Source of the DNA: Dyella_B acidisoli
Lineage (GTDB): Bacteria > Pseudomonadota > Gammaproteobacteria > Xanthomonadales > Rhodanobacteraceae
Length of the DNA: 64,000 nt
Assembly: GCF_049532895.1 (NCBI RefSeq)
Contig: NZ_CP064031.1
Span: 1,302,001-1,366,000, forward strand
Reading direction: 5' to 3'
Positions 51,312-59,789 of the stretch are shown piece by piece. Below the pieces are notes generated by a model. It saw only the letters and a list, made by a program, of their open reading frames with translations, did no database searches and was not told the DNA's origin. The first letter of the stretch is position 1. Each line of letters begins with the position of its first letter. The position numbers and the translations under genes were made by a program.

Positions 51312-52370
51312 ATGAAGCTGTTCGAACCCTATGCCCAGCGAAGCCTGACGCTGCGCAATCGCATCGTGATCTCGCCGATGTGCCAATACTCCGCGCACGA
51401 CGGTGTGCCGAATCAATGGCATGCCGCGCATCTTGGCAGCCGGGCTGTGGGTGGTGCGGGTGTGGTGATTACAGAAGCTAGTGCGGTATCGCCGGAAGGT
51501 CGCATTTCTGCCCACGACGCCGGCATCTGGAACGGTAAACACGTTGATGCGTGGCGACCCATTGCTGCATTCATCGCCGAACAAGGCGCTGTTCCGGGCA
51601 TACAGCTGGCGCATGCGGGGCGCAAGGCCAGCGTGTTGCGTCCGTGGGAAGGCGGTGGTCCGCTGACTGCGGAGCAAGGCGCGTGGCAAACCGTGGCGCC
51701 CTCGGCGATTCCGTTTGACCAGGACTGGCATGTGCCGCAAGCCCTGGATAGCGATGGCATACGCAAGGTCGTAGCGGATTTTCGCGCGGCAGCGGTGCGC
51801 GCGAAGGAAGCTGGCTTCAAACTGATCGAACTGCATGGTGCGCATGGCTATCTGCTGCATCAGTTCCTGTCGCCGCTGAGCAATCAACGCAGTGACGCCT
51901 ATGGCGGCAGTTTCGAGAACCGCACGCACCTGGTGCGGGAAGTGATTGCAGCCGTGCGCGAAGTGTGGCCGGACCATTTGCCGCTTTGGCTGCGCATCTC
52001 CGCGACGGACTGGGCGGATCACGGCTGGACCATCGACGATAGCGTGCGCCTGGCGAGCCAGCTATCCGCACTTGGCGTGGATCTGGTCGACGTCTCCAGC
52101 GGCGGCCTGGTACCGCATGTAAAGATTCCGCTTGGTCCCGGTTATCAGGTGCCGTTTGCGGCGCGTATTCGACAGGAGGCCGGCATCGCTACCGGCGCGG
52201 TCGGCCTGATTACCGAGCCGGCGCAGGCGGATGGCATCATCGCGGGTGGTGCGGCGGATGTGGTGCTGATCGCGCGCGCCAGTCTGCGCGATCCGTATTT
52301 CCCACGCCGTGCTGCACAGGAACTAGGTGCAACCCTTACGCCACCGGCGCAATATCAACGCGCCTGGTAA
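51312..52370 (+). CDS. NADH:flavin oxidoreductase, Old Yellow Enzyme family (YqjM/NamA-like)
   Basis: The 352-residue FMN enzyme has the YqjM-type motifs LRNRIVISPMCQYSAHDGVP (flavin-site Cys), HLGSRAVGGAGVVITEASAV, IQLAHAGRKAS, and ELHGAHGYLLHQFLSPLSNQ followed by RSDAYGGSFENR. It reduces activated C=C bonds of enals, enones or nitro compounds with NADPH. Next to a pirin gene and a hydrolase on the same strand; perhaps one transcription unit. Confidence 0.93.
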   Translation: MKLFEPYAQRSLTLRNRIVISPMCQYSAHDGVPNQWHAAHLGSRAVGGAGVVITEASAVSPEGRISAHDAGIWNGKHVDAWRPIAAFIAEQGAVPGIQLAHAGRKASVLRPWEGGGPLTAEQGAWQTVAPSAIPFDQDWHVPQALDSDGIRKVVADFRAAAVRAKEAGFKLIELHGAHGYLLHQFLSPLSNQRSDAYGGSFENRTHLVREVIAAVREVWPDHLPLWLRISATDWADHGWTIDDSVRLASQLSALGVDLVDVSSGGLVPHVKIPLGPGYQVPFAARIRQEAGIATGAVGLITEPAQADGIIAGGAADVVLIARASLRDPYFPRRAAQELGATLTPPAQYQRAW

Positions 52371-52383
52371 ACGGAACACGCGC

Positions 52384-53259
52384 ATGCAAGCCACGCCAAC
52401 CCTGATCGAAAACGCCCGTCTGCACGATCTCGGCGATGGCTTCGTCGTACGGCGCATGTTGCCGGTGCTGTTGGCCCGCCATGTTGGACCGTTCGTGTTC
52501 TACGACCACATGGGACCCGCAGACTTTGCGCCAGGTAAAGGCCTGGACGTGAGGCCGCATCCGCATATCGGCCTGGCTACCGTCACATGGTTGTTTGAGG
52601 GCAGCATTCGTCATCGCGACAGCGTTGGCAGCGTGGCCGATATCACACCCGGCGCGGTGAACTGGATGACCGCCGGCCGTGGCATCGCCCATTCGGAACG
52701 TACCCCGCCGGATGCGCGCAAGAGCGGACAACGCATGCATGGCATCCAGGTTTGGGTGGCCCTGCCGAAAGAACACGAAGAAGTGGCGCCCGAGTTCCAT
52801 CATCACGATGCCGCGAGCCTGCCGCGCATTCGCAAGCCCGGCGCGGAGCTGGCGCTGATCGCAGGCACCGCTTATGGCAGCGCATCGCCGGTAAAAGTGT
52901 TTGCACCGATGTTCTTCATTGAAGCGCGCCTGGAAGCAGGGGCCGAAATCCCACTGCCGGAAGAGCATGCCGAACGCGGCGTGCACGTGATCGAAGGCGA
53001 GGTAAGTTGGGGCGATCTCGCTCTTGGGCCGGCGCAGATGGCTGTGCAGACGGGCTCATCCGCTCCTGCTGTGCGCGCGAAGATCGACAGCCGCGTGATG
53101 TTCTTCGGCGGCGCGCCGTTGGATGGCGAGCGGCACCTTTGGTGGAACTTCGTATCGAGTTCACGCGAGCGTATCGAGCAGGCCAAGGCAGACTGGGCCG
53201 CGCAGCGTTTCGACAAAGTAGTGGGCGACGAAGAGGAATTCATTCCGCTGCCGGCGTGA
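52384..53259 (+). CDS. Pirin-family protein
   Basis: The 291-residue bicupin starts 13 bp after the OYE gene. Pirin hallmarks are FVVRRMLPVLLARHVGPFVF, FYDHMGP, the metal-binding VRPHPHIGLATVTWLFEGSI, MTAGRGIAHSE and GIQVWVALPKEHEEVAPEFH. Pirins bind iron and some oxidise quercetin. The close spacing suggests co-transcription with the OYE gene. Confidence 0.93.
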   Translation: MQATPTLIENARLHDLGDGFVVRRMLPVLLARHVGPFVFYDHMGPADFAPGKGLDVRPHPHIGLATVTWLFEGSIRHRDSVGSVADITPGAVNWMTAGRGIAHSERTPPDARKSGQRMHGIQVWVALPKEHEEVAPEFHHHDAASLPRIRKPGAELALIAGTAYGSASPVKVFAPMFFIEARLEAGAEIPLPEEHAERGVHVIEGEVSWGDLALGPAQMAVQTGSSAPAVRAKIDSRVMFFGGAPLDGERHLWWNFVSSSRERIEQAKADWAAQRFDKVVGDEEEFIPLPA

Positions 53260-53329
53260 CGTCATGCAGCATGCATGCGCGAGCTGGCTGGATTACGCTG
53301 GATGTGATGGAACGTAGTGGAGACCCGTC

Positions 53330-53632
53330 ATGTCCGCGTTCGCCAGCTTTCGCGATTTCTATCCTTACTACCTCAACGAACACCGCGATCGCCGTTGCCG
53401 CCGCCTGCATTTCATCGGCAGCTCGCTGGTGCTTTTGATTGTGGTGTTTGCCCTCGGCTCGGGCCAGCTAGTGTGGTTGTGGCTGGCGCCAGTCGTGGGT
53501 TATGGATTCGCATGGATCGGCCATTTCGCATTCGAGAAAAATAGGCCGGCCACGTTTCGCCATCCGTTGTATAGCTTGATGGGGGACTGGGTGATGTATT
53601 GGGAAGTGTTGCGCGGAAAAGTAAAAATTTAA
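53330..53632 (+). CDS. DUF962/Mpo1-like membrane protein
   Basis: The 100-residue product fits the Mpo1/YGL010w-like family: FYPYYLNEHRDRRCRRLHFI, two membrane helices, then GYGFAWIGHFAFEKNRPATF and HPLYSLMGDWVMYW. Yeast Mpo1 is a dioxygenase of 2-hydroxy fatty acids; the histidines that bind iron there are present here (H in NEHRDRR, LHFIG, GHFAFEKN, RHPLYS). Confidence 0.88.
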   Translation: MSAFASFRDFYPYYLNEHRDRRCRRLHFIGSSLVLLIVVFALGSGQLVWLWLAPVVGYGFAWIGHFAFEKNRPATFRHPLYSLMGDWVMYWEVLRGKVKI

Positions 53633-53818
53633 TTGCGTAGGTTTCGCGCAAGCTCACTTTCTCGGTATCAAAGCAAGGGCAGGTGTGCCACAAGTCACGC
53701 CGCAATCTTTTTCGCCTGAATGTGCACCAACGTGTCATATAAGCCAGACAACCGATCCATGGCGCGCGCGTTACATTTCGGGCTCTCTGCTCGAGTTCGA
53801 TAGCGGGATTGTCGGCGC

Positions 53819-55429
53819 ATGAACGAAATCGTCACTTCTGCGATACGCACGGATGCTTCGTATCGGCGTCATGCGCTTGAAGATAGTGCAGGCTTGGCCG
53901 GCTCATCGGTGGTCCACAAAAGATCCTGGACGCAAGCACGCTCAAACATGGCGTGGATGCTGGCGATCGTGCTGCTTGGCTTGATGGCGCGGTTGTTTCG
54001 CATCGACCATCAACCGCTGTGGCTGGACGAAGCATTGACGCTGCAGCGCATTCATCTTGGCCTGAGCGGACTAATGGCCGACAGCTTCACCAATCGGCAC
54101 ATGCCGACTTATTTCTTGCTGCTGCGGGTGGTGTCTCCCTTCTTTGGCACCGGTGATGACTGGTTGCGCATTCCCTCGGCGTTGTTCGGTGCGATGTCGG
54201 CGGGCATGGTGTTCGTTATCGCCAGTCGCATTGGCAGCCGCAACGCAGGCATCGTTGCCGGTTTGTTGATGGCGTTGTCGCCATTGCAGGTGCAGTACGG
54301 ACAAGAAGCGCGTTCCTACACGCTGGTGACGTTGCTGATCGCAGTGGCCCTTTGGGGCTTGCTGCGACTTGCGGAACAACCGTTGCGCGCATCGATTGAT
54401 GTGCGTCGCTCGGACGCCGATCGGATGGGCTGGGGCGCCTACGTGCTTAGCACGATCGCAGCGCTGGACGTGCTTGGGGATGCAGTGCCGTGGCTGATCG
54501 CATCCAACCTTTCCTTGTTGCTGATCTGGCGCAGTCTCGCTGACTTGTCCAGCGCGCGAGCTTTTTGTCGGAACTGGATAGGGAGCGTCATAGCGATCAT
54601 CGCCTGCACGGCTCCTTTCTACGCCGCGATTTTTGCAGCCAGCGACGGGCACATGCTGCAGAAGTTCGACTGGATTCCGCAGATGAGCTGGCAGCACATG
54701 TGGGTGGTGGCCGGCAGCGTCTATCTGATGCGCATGGTGGCGGTGGTCAAGTTCGATCTGATGCACACGGCGGTACCTTTGCTTGGAGCCATGGTGGCTT
54801 TGGCTGGATGCATGGGCCTGTTCCGCATGCGTGCGAAGCTGCAAGGCCGTGTGCTGTTGTTGAGCGTGTTGGTGCTGCCGCTCTTGATCCTGAGTATCTC
54901 GTTGTTCAAGTCGATGCTGCTCCCTCGCTACGTGCTATGGAGTGCGGTGCCGTTCTTCGTACTGGTGGGACTGGGTGCGGATGTGCTGCCGCGCCGGGCG
55001 TGGGCTATGGCTGCGACGCTGCTGTTGCTGTTGGGTGTAGTGAACCTGGGGCCGGTCTATCGCATGGAGACCAAGCCGCGCTGGGACATGGCGGCTGCGA
55101 CGCTGGCGGCCAACGTGCGGCCCGGCGATACCGTGTTCACCGGCGATCCAAATGCACCCACCATGCTCTCGGTGTTGCATCCGAAGGGCGAGCTTCCGCT
55201 CGAATCCACCACGCTGGTCACTTCGCAACTGGACGAAGCGCTGGCGCGCTGGCGGCAAGGCAGCCGCGTATGGGCGGTGAACGGACGCTCGGCGCTAGGG
55301 CAGCGCGAAGAGCTGTCGGATTTCAAGAACCGCGTAGCCGCGCTCGGCACGCCAGTGGTGGAAATTCCTCAGGGCAAGGAAATCACCATTCTGATGTTCC
55401 CTGCGCCTGACGAAGTCGAGCCGAATTAG
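53819..55429 (+). CDS. Membrane glycosyltransferase, GT39-like
   Basis: The 536-residue product has about ten membrane helices after a 45-residue cytosolic tail. The first loop carries RIDHQPLWLDEALTL, in which the acidic DE pair fits the catalytic motif of the ArnT/PMT (GT39/GT83) superfamily, and a QVQYGQEARSYTLVTLLIAV helix is also typical. The C-terminal 120 residues are soluble. It would use a polyprenyl-linked sugar to modify an envelope acceptor; the specificity is unknown. Not obviously in an operon. Confidence 0.85.
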   Translation: MNEIVTSAIRTDASYRRHALEDSAGLAGSSVVHKRSWTQARSNMAWMLAIVLLGLMARLFRIDHQPLWLDEALTLQRIHLGLSGLMADSFTNRHMPTYFLLLRVVSPFFGTGDDWLRIPSALFGAMSAGMVFVIASRIGSRNAGIVAGLLMALSPLQVQYGQEARSYTLVTLLIAVALWGLLRLAEQPLRASIDVRRSDADRMGWGAYVLSTIAALDVLGDAVPWLIASNLSLLLIWRSLADLSSARAFCRNWIGSVIAIIACTAPFYAAIFAASDGHMLQKFDWIPQMSWQHMWVVAGSVYLMRMVAVVKFDLMHTAVPLLGAMVALAGCMGLFRMRAKLQGRVLLLSVLVLPLLILSISLFKSMLLPRYVLWSAVPFFVLVGLGADVLPRRAWAMAATLLLLLGVVNLGPVYRMETKPRWDMAAATLAANVRPGDTVFTGDPNAPTMLSVLHPKGELPLESTTLVTSQLDEALARWRQGSRVWAVNGRSALGQREELSDFKNRVAALGTPVVEIPQGKEITILMFPAPDEVEPN

Positions 55430-55451
55430 TCCGTGCCGAATTAATCCATGG

Positions 55452-55475
55452 ATTAGGGTGCAAACCCCAACCTGC
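55452..55475. repeat. Short repeat with GGGTGCAAACCC core, copy A
   Basis: The sequence TTAGGGTGCAAACCCCAACC lies between convergent genes. A related pair occurs at 61727-61798. Confidence 0.55.
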
Positions 55476-55476
55476 A

Positions 55477-55866
55477 TCAGCGGAATTGCTGGTGACATTG
55501 GTGGCACGCTTCGTCCACCGGCTTAAGCGCCGCGGCCAGGGCCGGGCAATCCGCCGGTGCAGCCTGAGTCGCCGACTGCAAGGCGCTGCGTAGGTGCGTG
55601 GCGATTTCGTTGAATGGTTGCGGCGCATCCGGAAAGACGGCAGGGATATCCGCCGCAATCATCTGCATATGCTGCAGCTGATCGAGATTTGCAGCGGCTT
55701 CGCAGCGTTGTCCCTTCACCGCCTGCTGCAACTGGTGACGATGGAAACCCATGGTCACCATCAGTGCCTCCGGGAACGGATTTCGCTCGCTCAGCGCGCG
55801 CATGGTGAACACGGTGCCGATGATGCCGATGACCAAGCCGAGCACGATCAGAAGCGCTGCGCGCAT
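55477..55866 (-). CDS. Cytochrome c'-like protein with C-terminal CxxCH
   Basis: The 129-residue product has an N-terminal signal or membrane anchor (AALLIVLGLVIGIIGTVFTM). A four-helix-type body follows, ending in ACHQCHQQFR. A CxxCH heme-c site a few residues from the C terminus is the hallmark of the cytochrome c' family, in which other members read CKxCHDxYR. The protein should therefore be a periplasmic, perhaps membrane-anchored, heme protein that may bind NO or other gases. Family assignment rests on this pattern and size. Confidence 0.7.
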   Translation of the reverse strand: MRAALLIVLGLVIGIIGTVFTMRALSERNPFPEALMVTMGFHRHQLQQAVKGQRCEAAANLDQLQHMQMIAADIPAVFPDAPQPFNEIATHLRSALQSATQAAPADCPALAAALKPVDEACHQCHQQFR

Positions 55867-56012
55867 TGCTTTTCCTTTCCGAAGGGCATTGGGCTTGGAG
55901 AATACCCCCAGGCTGCTTTGGAGTCCCTTAGGCCAGGTAAAATAGGGGGTCTTTTCGAACCTGGTATCAGCGTGACTCCTTGCGTTCCTGAAACGGCAGC
56001 CGGTGGCTGCCC

Positions 56013-56795
56013 ATGAGCGGTGCGTATCCCACCGAGCGTTTTGAAGGTGTCGAGCGGTTGTACGGCGCCGGCAGCGTCGCGCACCTGATGCACAAGCATG
56101 TCTGTGTGATTGGCATTGGCGGTGTCGGCTCCTGGGCGGCGGAGGCGCTGGCGCGTTCCGGCGTAGGGCGACTTACGTTGATCGACGCGGATGAAGTGTG
56201 CGTGTCCAACACCAACCGCCAGTTGCACGCGCTGGATGGTGAATACGGCAAGCCCAAAGTAGGCGTGATCGCGGCGCGTGCGCATGCGATCAATCCGGCA
56301 ATTCGGCTGGAGGCGATCGAGCGTTTTCTTACCCCCGCAGCGTTGGACGAACTGCTCGATCGTGGTTACGACGTGGTGTTAGATGCCTGCGATGCGTTCC
56401 GCGTAAAGCTGGAAGCCATCGCCTGGTGCCGCCGCCGCAAGCTGCCGATGGTAACGGTGGGGTCGGCCGGTGGTCGCACCGATCCCACGCAGATTCGTGT
56501 GCGCGATCTTTCGCGCACCGAGCACGACGCCATGTTCAGCCTGATCCGCAAAAAGCTCCGCCAGGATTTCGGCTTTCCGCGCAATCCGGATCGCTACTTC
56601 GGCGTTTCGGCGGTGTATTCGCTGCAGAACGTGCAGTACCCGCAACCGGATGGCACCGTGTGCGGCACACGGCCACCCGGCGGAGATTCGTTGAATCTTG
56701 CTTGCGGTGGCGGCTTGGGGGCCGCCACGCATGTCACCGGCGCGTTTGCTTTCGCAGCGGTCGGCAAAGTGCTGGAAAAGTTGCTGGAACGTTAG
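56013..56795 (+). CDS. tcdA: tRNA threonylcarbamoyladenosine dehydratase
   Basis: The 260-residue E1-like enzyme has the ATP-binding motif VCVIGIGGVGSWAAEALARS, DADEVCVSNTNRQLHALDGE, a DACDAFRVK segment and the C-terminal PPGGDSLNLACGGGLGAATH loop. TcdA converts t6A37 of tRNA into the cyclic form ct6A. It is not in an operon here. Confidence 0.95.
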   Translation: MSGAYPTERFEGVERLYGAGSVAHLMHKHVCVIGIGGVGSWAAEALARSGVGRLTLIDADEVCVSNTNRQLHALDGEYGKPKVGVIAARAHAINPAIRLEAIERFLTPAALDELLDRGYDVVLDACDAFRVKLEAIAWCRRRKLPMVTVGSAGGRTDPTQIRVRDLSRTEHDAMFSLIRKKLRQDFGFPRNPDRYFGVSAVYSLQNVQYPQPDGTVCGTRPPGGDSLNLACGGGLGAATHVTGAFAFAAVGKVLEKLLER

Positions 56796-56816
56796 TCCCG
56801 TTTTATCAGCTCCGGT

Positions 56817-57557
56817 TTACCAACCCATGTATTGCCCACCGTTGATCTTCAGATTCGTGCCGGTGATCCAGCTGGTTTCATCGGTAGTGAGGAACACCAC
56901 CGCGTGGGCTATTTCTTCCGGTGTGCCAAGGCGCCCTACCGGGATCTGCGCGATGATCTTCTCGCGCACTTCCTCCGGCACCGCCATCACCATGTCAGTA
57001 GCGACATAGCCCGGCGAAACCGTGTTCACGGTAATGCCGAACCTGGCGTTCTCCTGCGCCAGTGAAATGGTGAAGCCATGCATGCCAGCCTTGGCCGCTG
57101 CGTAGTTGGCCTGTCCGTATTGGCCCTTCAAGCCGTTGATGGAGCTGATTTGCACGATGCGGCCCCATTTGCGGGTGCGCATGTCCTCGATCACCGGGCG
57201 GGTGACGTTGAAGCAGGCGTTGAGGTTGGTGTTCACCACGTCCATCCACTGCTGGTAGGTCATCTTGTGGAAAGTGGTGTCGCGAGTGATGCCGGCATTG
57301 TTGACCAGGATCTCCACCGGGCCGACCTTGTGGTGGATGGCGTTGATCATGTTTTCGCAGGAAGCCGGATCAGTCACATCGCCCGCCACCAGGGTGACCT
57401 CAATGCCGTCCTGCTTCATTGCATGGTGCCAAGCCTGGGCCTTGGCTTCATCACGGTAGTTCGTGACAACTTTATGTCCCTGTTTGGCCAAGTGCCGCAC
57501 GATGGCGGTACCAATGCCGCCGGTGCCGCCCGTGACGAGTGCCGTACGCTGTGTCAT
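56817..57557 (-). CDS. phaB: Acetoacetyl-CoA reductase / 3-oxoacyl-ACP reductase (SDR), PhaB-like
   Basis: The 246-residue short-chain dehydrogenase has the cofactor motif TGGTGGIGTAIVRHLAKQG, NNAG, the catalytic Ser-Tyr-Lys (QISSINGLKGQYGQANYAAA, AKAG) and ends NGGQYMGW, like PhaB. The NYRDEAKAQAW loop after the second strand is that of PhaB enzymes using NADPH. It would make (R)-3-hydroxybutyryl-CoA for polyhydroxyalkanoate; no PHA synthase is in the window, so FabG activity is possible. AAGGAG precedes ATG 57557. Confidence 0.88.
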   Translation of the reverse strand: MTQRTALVTGGTGGIGTAIVRHLAKQGHKVVTNYRDEAKAQAWHHAMKQDGIEVTLVAGDVTDPASCENMINAIHHKVGPVEILVNNAGITRDTTFHKMTYQQWMDVVNTNLNACFNVTRPVIEDMRTRKWGRIVQISSINGLKGQYGQANYAAAKAGMHGFTISLAQENARFGITVNTVSPGYVATDMVMAVPEEVREKIIAQIPVGRLGTPEEIAHAVVFLTTDETSWITGTNLKINGGQYMGW

Positions 57558-57694
57558 GCGTGATCTCCTTGTAATGTCTACGTAATAGGCCCCGCGCAAG
57601 TTGCGCGAACCGGTTGAGGTTATACGCAGACATCATGAAGGCATAGCGGTTCTCGGCATCACGGTACGACTGCGCATCGGTTCGTTATACAGGG

Positions 57695-58561
57695 TTAAGC
57701 GACCCGATGATCGCTGCATTGCGTCAACTGATGCGGATCGAATTGCCGGAGTGCGACTTCCAGCAATTCCAGCGGATAGACGGCTGTTTCATCGGGAGCT
57801 ATGCCCAAAAACGAGAGTGCGCGACGCAGTGCATGCATCGGGTTGGAGGGATCGATTTCCTGCGAGCGTTCGGACTTCGATAATTTGCGGCCATCACTGT
57901 CCAGCACCAACGGCAGATGCAGGTAACCCGGCGTTGGCAAACCCAGGCAGCGTTGCAGCCAGATCTGTCGTGGCGTGGAATCCAGGAGATCGCTGCCGCG
58001 CACGACCTGGGTGATGCCCTGCCATGCATCGTCCACCACGCAGGCAAGCTGGTAGGAATAGAAACCTTCGACACGGCGGATCACGAAATCGCCCACGACT
58101 TCCCGCAGCCGCTGTTGTTGCGACCCTTGCAGCTCGTCGAAGAAGGCAATGCATTCATCGGGCACACGGATGCGCCAGGCTGGTGCGCGATGGAGGTCAG
58201 GAGGCGCGATGCAATGGCCATCGCGATGAATGCCTCCCGTTGCGGCCAGATCGCTGCGGCTGCACCAGCAGGGAAATACCAGCTCGGCCTCCCTCAATTG
58301 CTCGAACGCCGCGTCGTAGGCGGCGATACGGGATGATTGATAGATAGCGGGTTCATCGGCCGTCATTCCGAAGCCGGGCAGGGCGCTAAGGATGGCCGCC
58401 GCTGAGCCCGGCACTTCTCGCGGCGGGTCGATGTCTTCCATCCGCACCAGCCAGCGTCCATTCGCATGGCGCGCGCACAGCCAACTGCCCACGGCGGCGA
58501 CCAGGGAGCCTGCATGCAGGAGACCCGTAGGGGAGGGAGCGAAGCGTCCGCGATAGTTCAT
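57695..58561 (-). CDS. gluQ: Glutamyl-Q tRNA(Asp) synthetase
   Basis: The 288-residue product is a truncated GluRS: HIGH-like motif PSPTGLLHAGSLVAAVGSWL, the zinc-type cysteines in FPCWCSR and GHC, and the KMSKS-like KLSKSE. There is no anticodon-binding domain. It glutamylates queuosine 34 of tRNA-Asp. It lies between the acetoacetyl-CoA reductase gene (same strand) and the divergent htpX gene. Confidence 0.95.
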   Translation of the reverse strand: MNYRGRFAPSPTGLLHAGSLVAAVGSWLCARHANGRWLVRMEDIDPPREVPGSAAAILSALPGFGMTADEPAIYQSSRIAAYDAAFEQLREAELVFPCWCSRSDLAATGGIHRDGHCIAPPDLHRAPAWRIRVPDECIAFFDELQGSQQQRLREVVGDFVIRRVEGFYSYQLACVVDDAWQGITQVVRGSDLLDSTPRQIWLQRCLGLPTPGYLHLPLVLDSDGRKLSKSERSQEIDPSNPMHALRRALSFLGIAPDETAVYPLELLEVALRQFDPHQLTQCSDHRVA

Positions 58562-58622
58562 CGCGTCATTCTACGTAAGCTGACCGGGTGGCCGATGTCA
58601 GGGGCGCTACGTGCGCTTAACC

Positions 58623-58651
58623 CTTGAAATGCTTCCATTTCACCCGAATCT
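58623..58651 (+). promoter_or_regulatory. Candidate heat-shock (sigma-32-type) promoter of htpX
   Basis: CTTGAAA at 58623-58629 is a perfect sigma-32 -35 element, followed after 13 bp by CCCGAATCT at 58643-58651 as a -10 (consensus CCCCATNT). It lies about 50 bp before the htpX start codon on the same strand. htpX is a heat-shock gene in E. coli. Confidence 0.55.
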
Positions 58652-58703
58652 CTAGCTCCGGTTTACTATTGCTTCCCTTCGGAGCGACCCTTTAAGGACG
58701 ACT

Positions 58704-59597
58704 ATGCGCCGCATCGCACTTTTCCTGCTTACCAACATCGCTGTCCTGCTACTGCTCAGCATCGTCTGCCATCTGTTTGGCATCGACCAATGGGCGGCCG
58801 CGCGTGGTTACGGCGGCATGGGCGGGCTGCTTGTCTACGCCGCGGTGTTCGGCATGGGCGGTGCCTTCATCTCGCTGGCCATGTCCAAGTGGATGGCGAA
58901 GATGAGCACCGGCGCGCGCGTGATCGAGCAGCCGCAGAACGAAGCCGAGCGCTGGTTGGTCGATACCGTGCGGCGCCATGCGCAGAACGCCGGCATCGGC
59001 ATGCCTGAAGTGGCGGTCTACGACGCGCCGGAAATGAACGCCTTCGCCACCGGCATGAGCAAGAACCATGCGCTGGTCGCCGTAAGCACCGGCTTGCTGC
59101 AGCAGATGGACCGCGAGCAGATCGCCGCGGTGCTCGGTCATGAAGTGGGTCACGTCGCCAACGGCGACATGGTTACGCTGACCTTGATCCAGGGCGTGCT
59201 CAATACACTGGTGATCCTGGCTGCGCGCATCGTCGGTCGCCTGGTCGACAGCTGGCTTTCGGGTGGTCGTGACAATCGCGAAGGTGGCGGCATTGGCTAC
59301 TTCGTATCGGTGATGGTGCTGCAGCTGGTGTTCGGTCTGTTTGCGTCGATGATCGTGATGGCTTTTTCACGCTGGCGCGAATTCCACGCCGATGCGGCAG
59401 GTGCCAAGCTTGCCGGTCGTGGTGCCATGATCTCCGCACTGCAGCGCTTGCAGCTCAACCATGGTGAAAGCACATTGCCGAAGACGATGGCTGCCTTCGG
59501 CATTTCTGGCCCGCTGGCGCAAGGCCTGCAACGCCTGTTCATGAGCCATCCGCCGCTGGAAGAGCGCATCGCGGCGCTGCAAAAGCAGCAGATGTGA
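58704..59597 (+). CDS. htpX: Membrane-bound zinc metalloprotease HtpX
   Basis: The 297-residue M48 protease has two N-terminal membrane helices, the zinc motif H146-E147-VG-H150 (LGHEVGHVANGDMVTLTLIQ), two further hydrophobic segments and the third zinc ligand region in REFHADAAGAKLAG. It degrades misfolded inner-membrane proteins together with FtsH. AAGGAC precedes the ATG. A sigma-32-like promoter lies upstream. Confidence 0.96.
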   Translation: MRRIALFLLTNIAVLLLLSIVCHLFGIDQWAAARGYGGMGGLLVYAAVFGMGGAFISLAMSKWMAKMSTGARVIEQPQNEAERWLVDTVRRHAQNAGIGMPEVAVYDAPEMNAFATGMSKNHALVAVSTGLLQQMDREQIAAVLGHEVGHVANGDMVTLTLIQGVLNTLVILAARIVGRLVDSWLSGGRDNREGGGIGYFVSVMVLQLVFGLFASMIVMAFSRWREFHADAAGAKLAGRGAMISALQRLQLNHGESTLPKTMAAFGISGPLAQGLQRLFMSHPPLEERIAALQKQQM

Positions 59598-59607
59598 TGC
59601 ATATGGA

Positions 59608-59745
59608 TTTCCCCCTCTCCCCTCCGGGGAGAGGGTAGGGTGAGGGGCGAATCTAGCGGCATCGCCAGATTCGAAGCGTGGCCCTGTTGAAGTCTGGGGC
59701 AAGCCTTGTCCCCTCACCCCTCCACCCCTCTCCCCAGAGGGAAGA
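59608..59745. repeat. Paired CTCCC/GGGTGAGGG intergenic repeat, copy 6
   Basis: Forward unit at 59608-59646 and inverted unit at 59710-59745, between the tandem genes htpX and htpG, so here it does not separate convergent genes and reaches to within 45 bp of the htpG start. Confidence 0.85.
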
Positions 59746-59789
59746 TGGGCTTAAGTTTTTTTCATTGCCTGACAACTTTCGACGACACC

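Noticed and set aside
50529..52022. Long minus-strand open frame of 497 codons
   Set aside because: It runs antisense to the hydrolase and OYE genes, both with clear catalytic motifs; its own translation has no recognisable domain and is rich in His/Arg/Gln as expected for antisense frames in GC-rich DNA.
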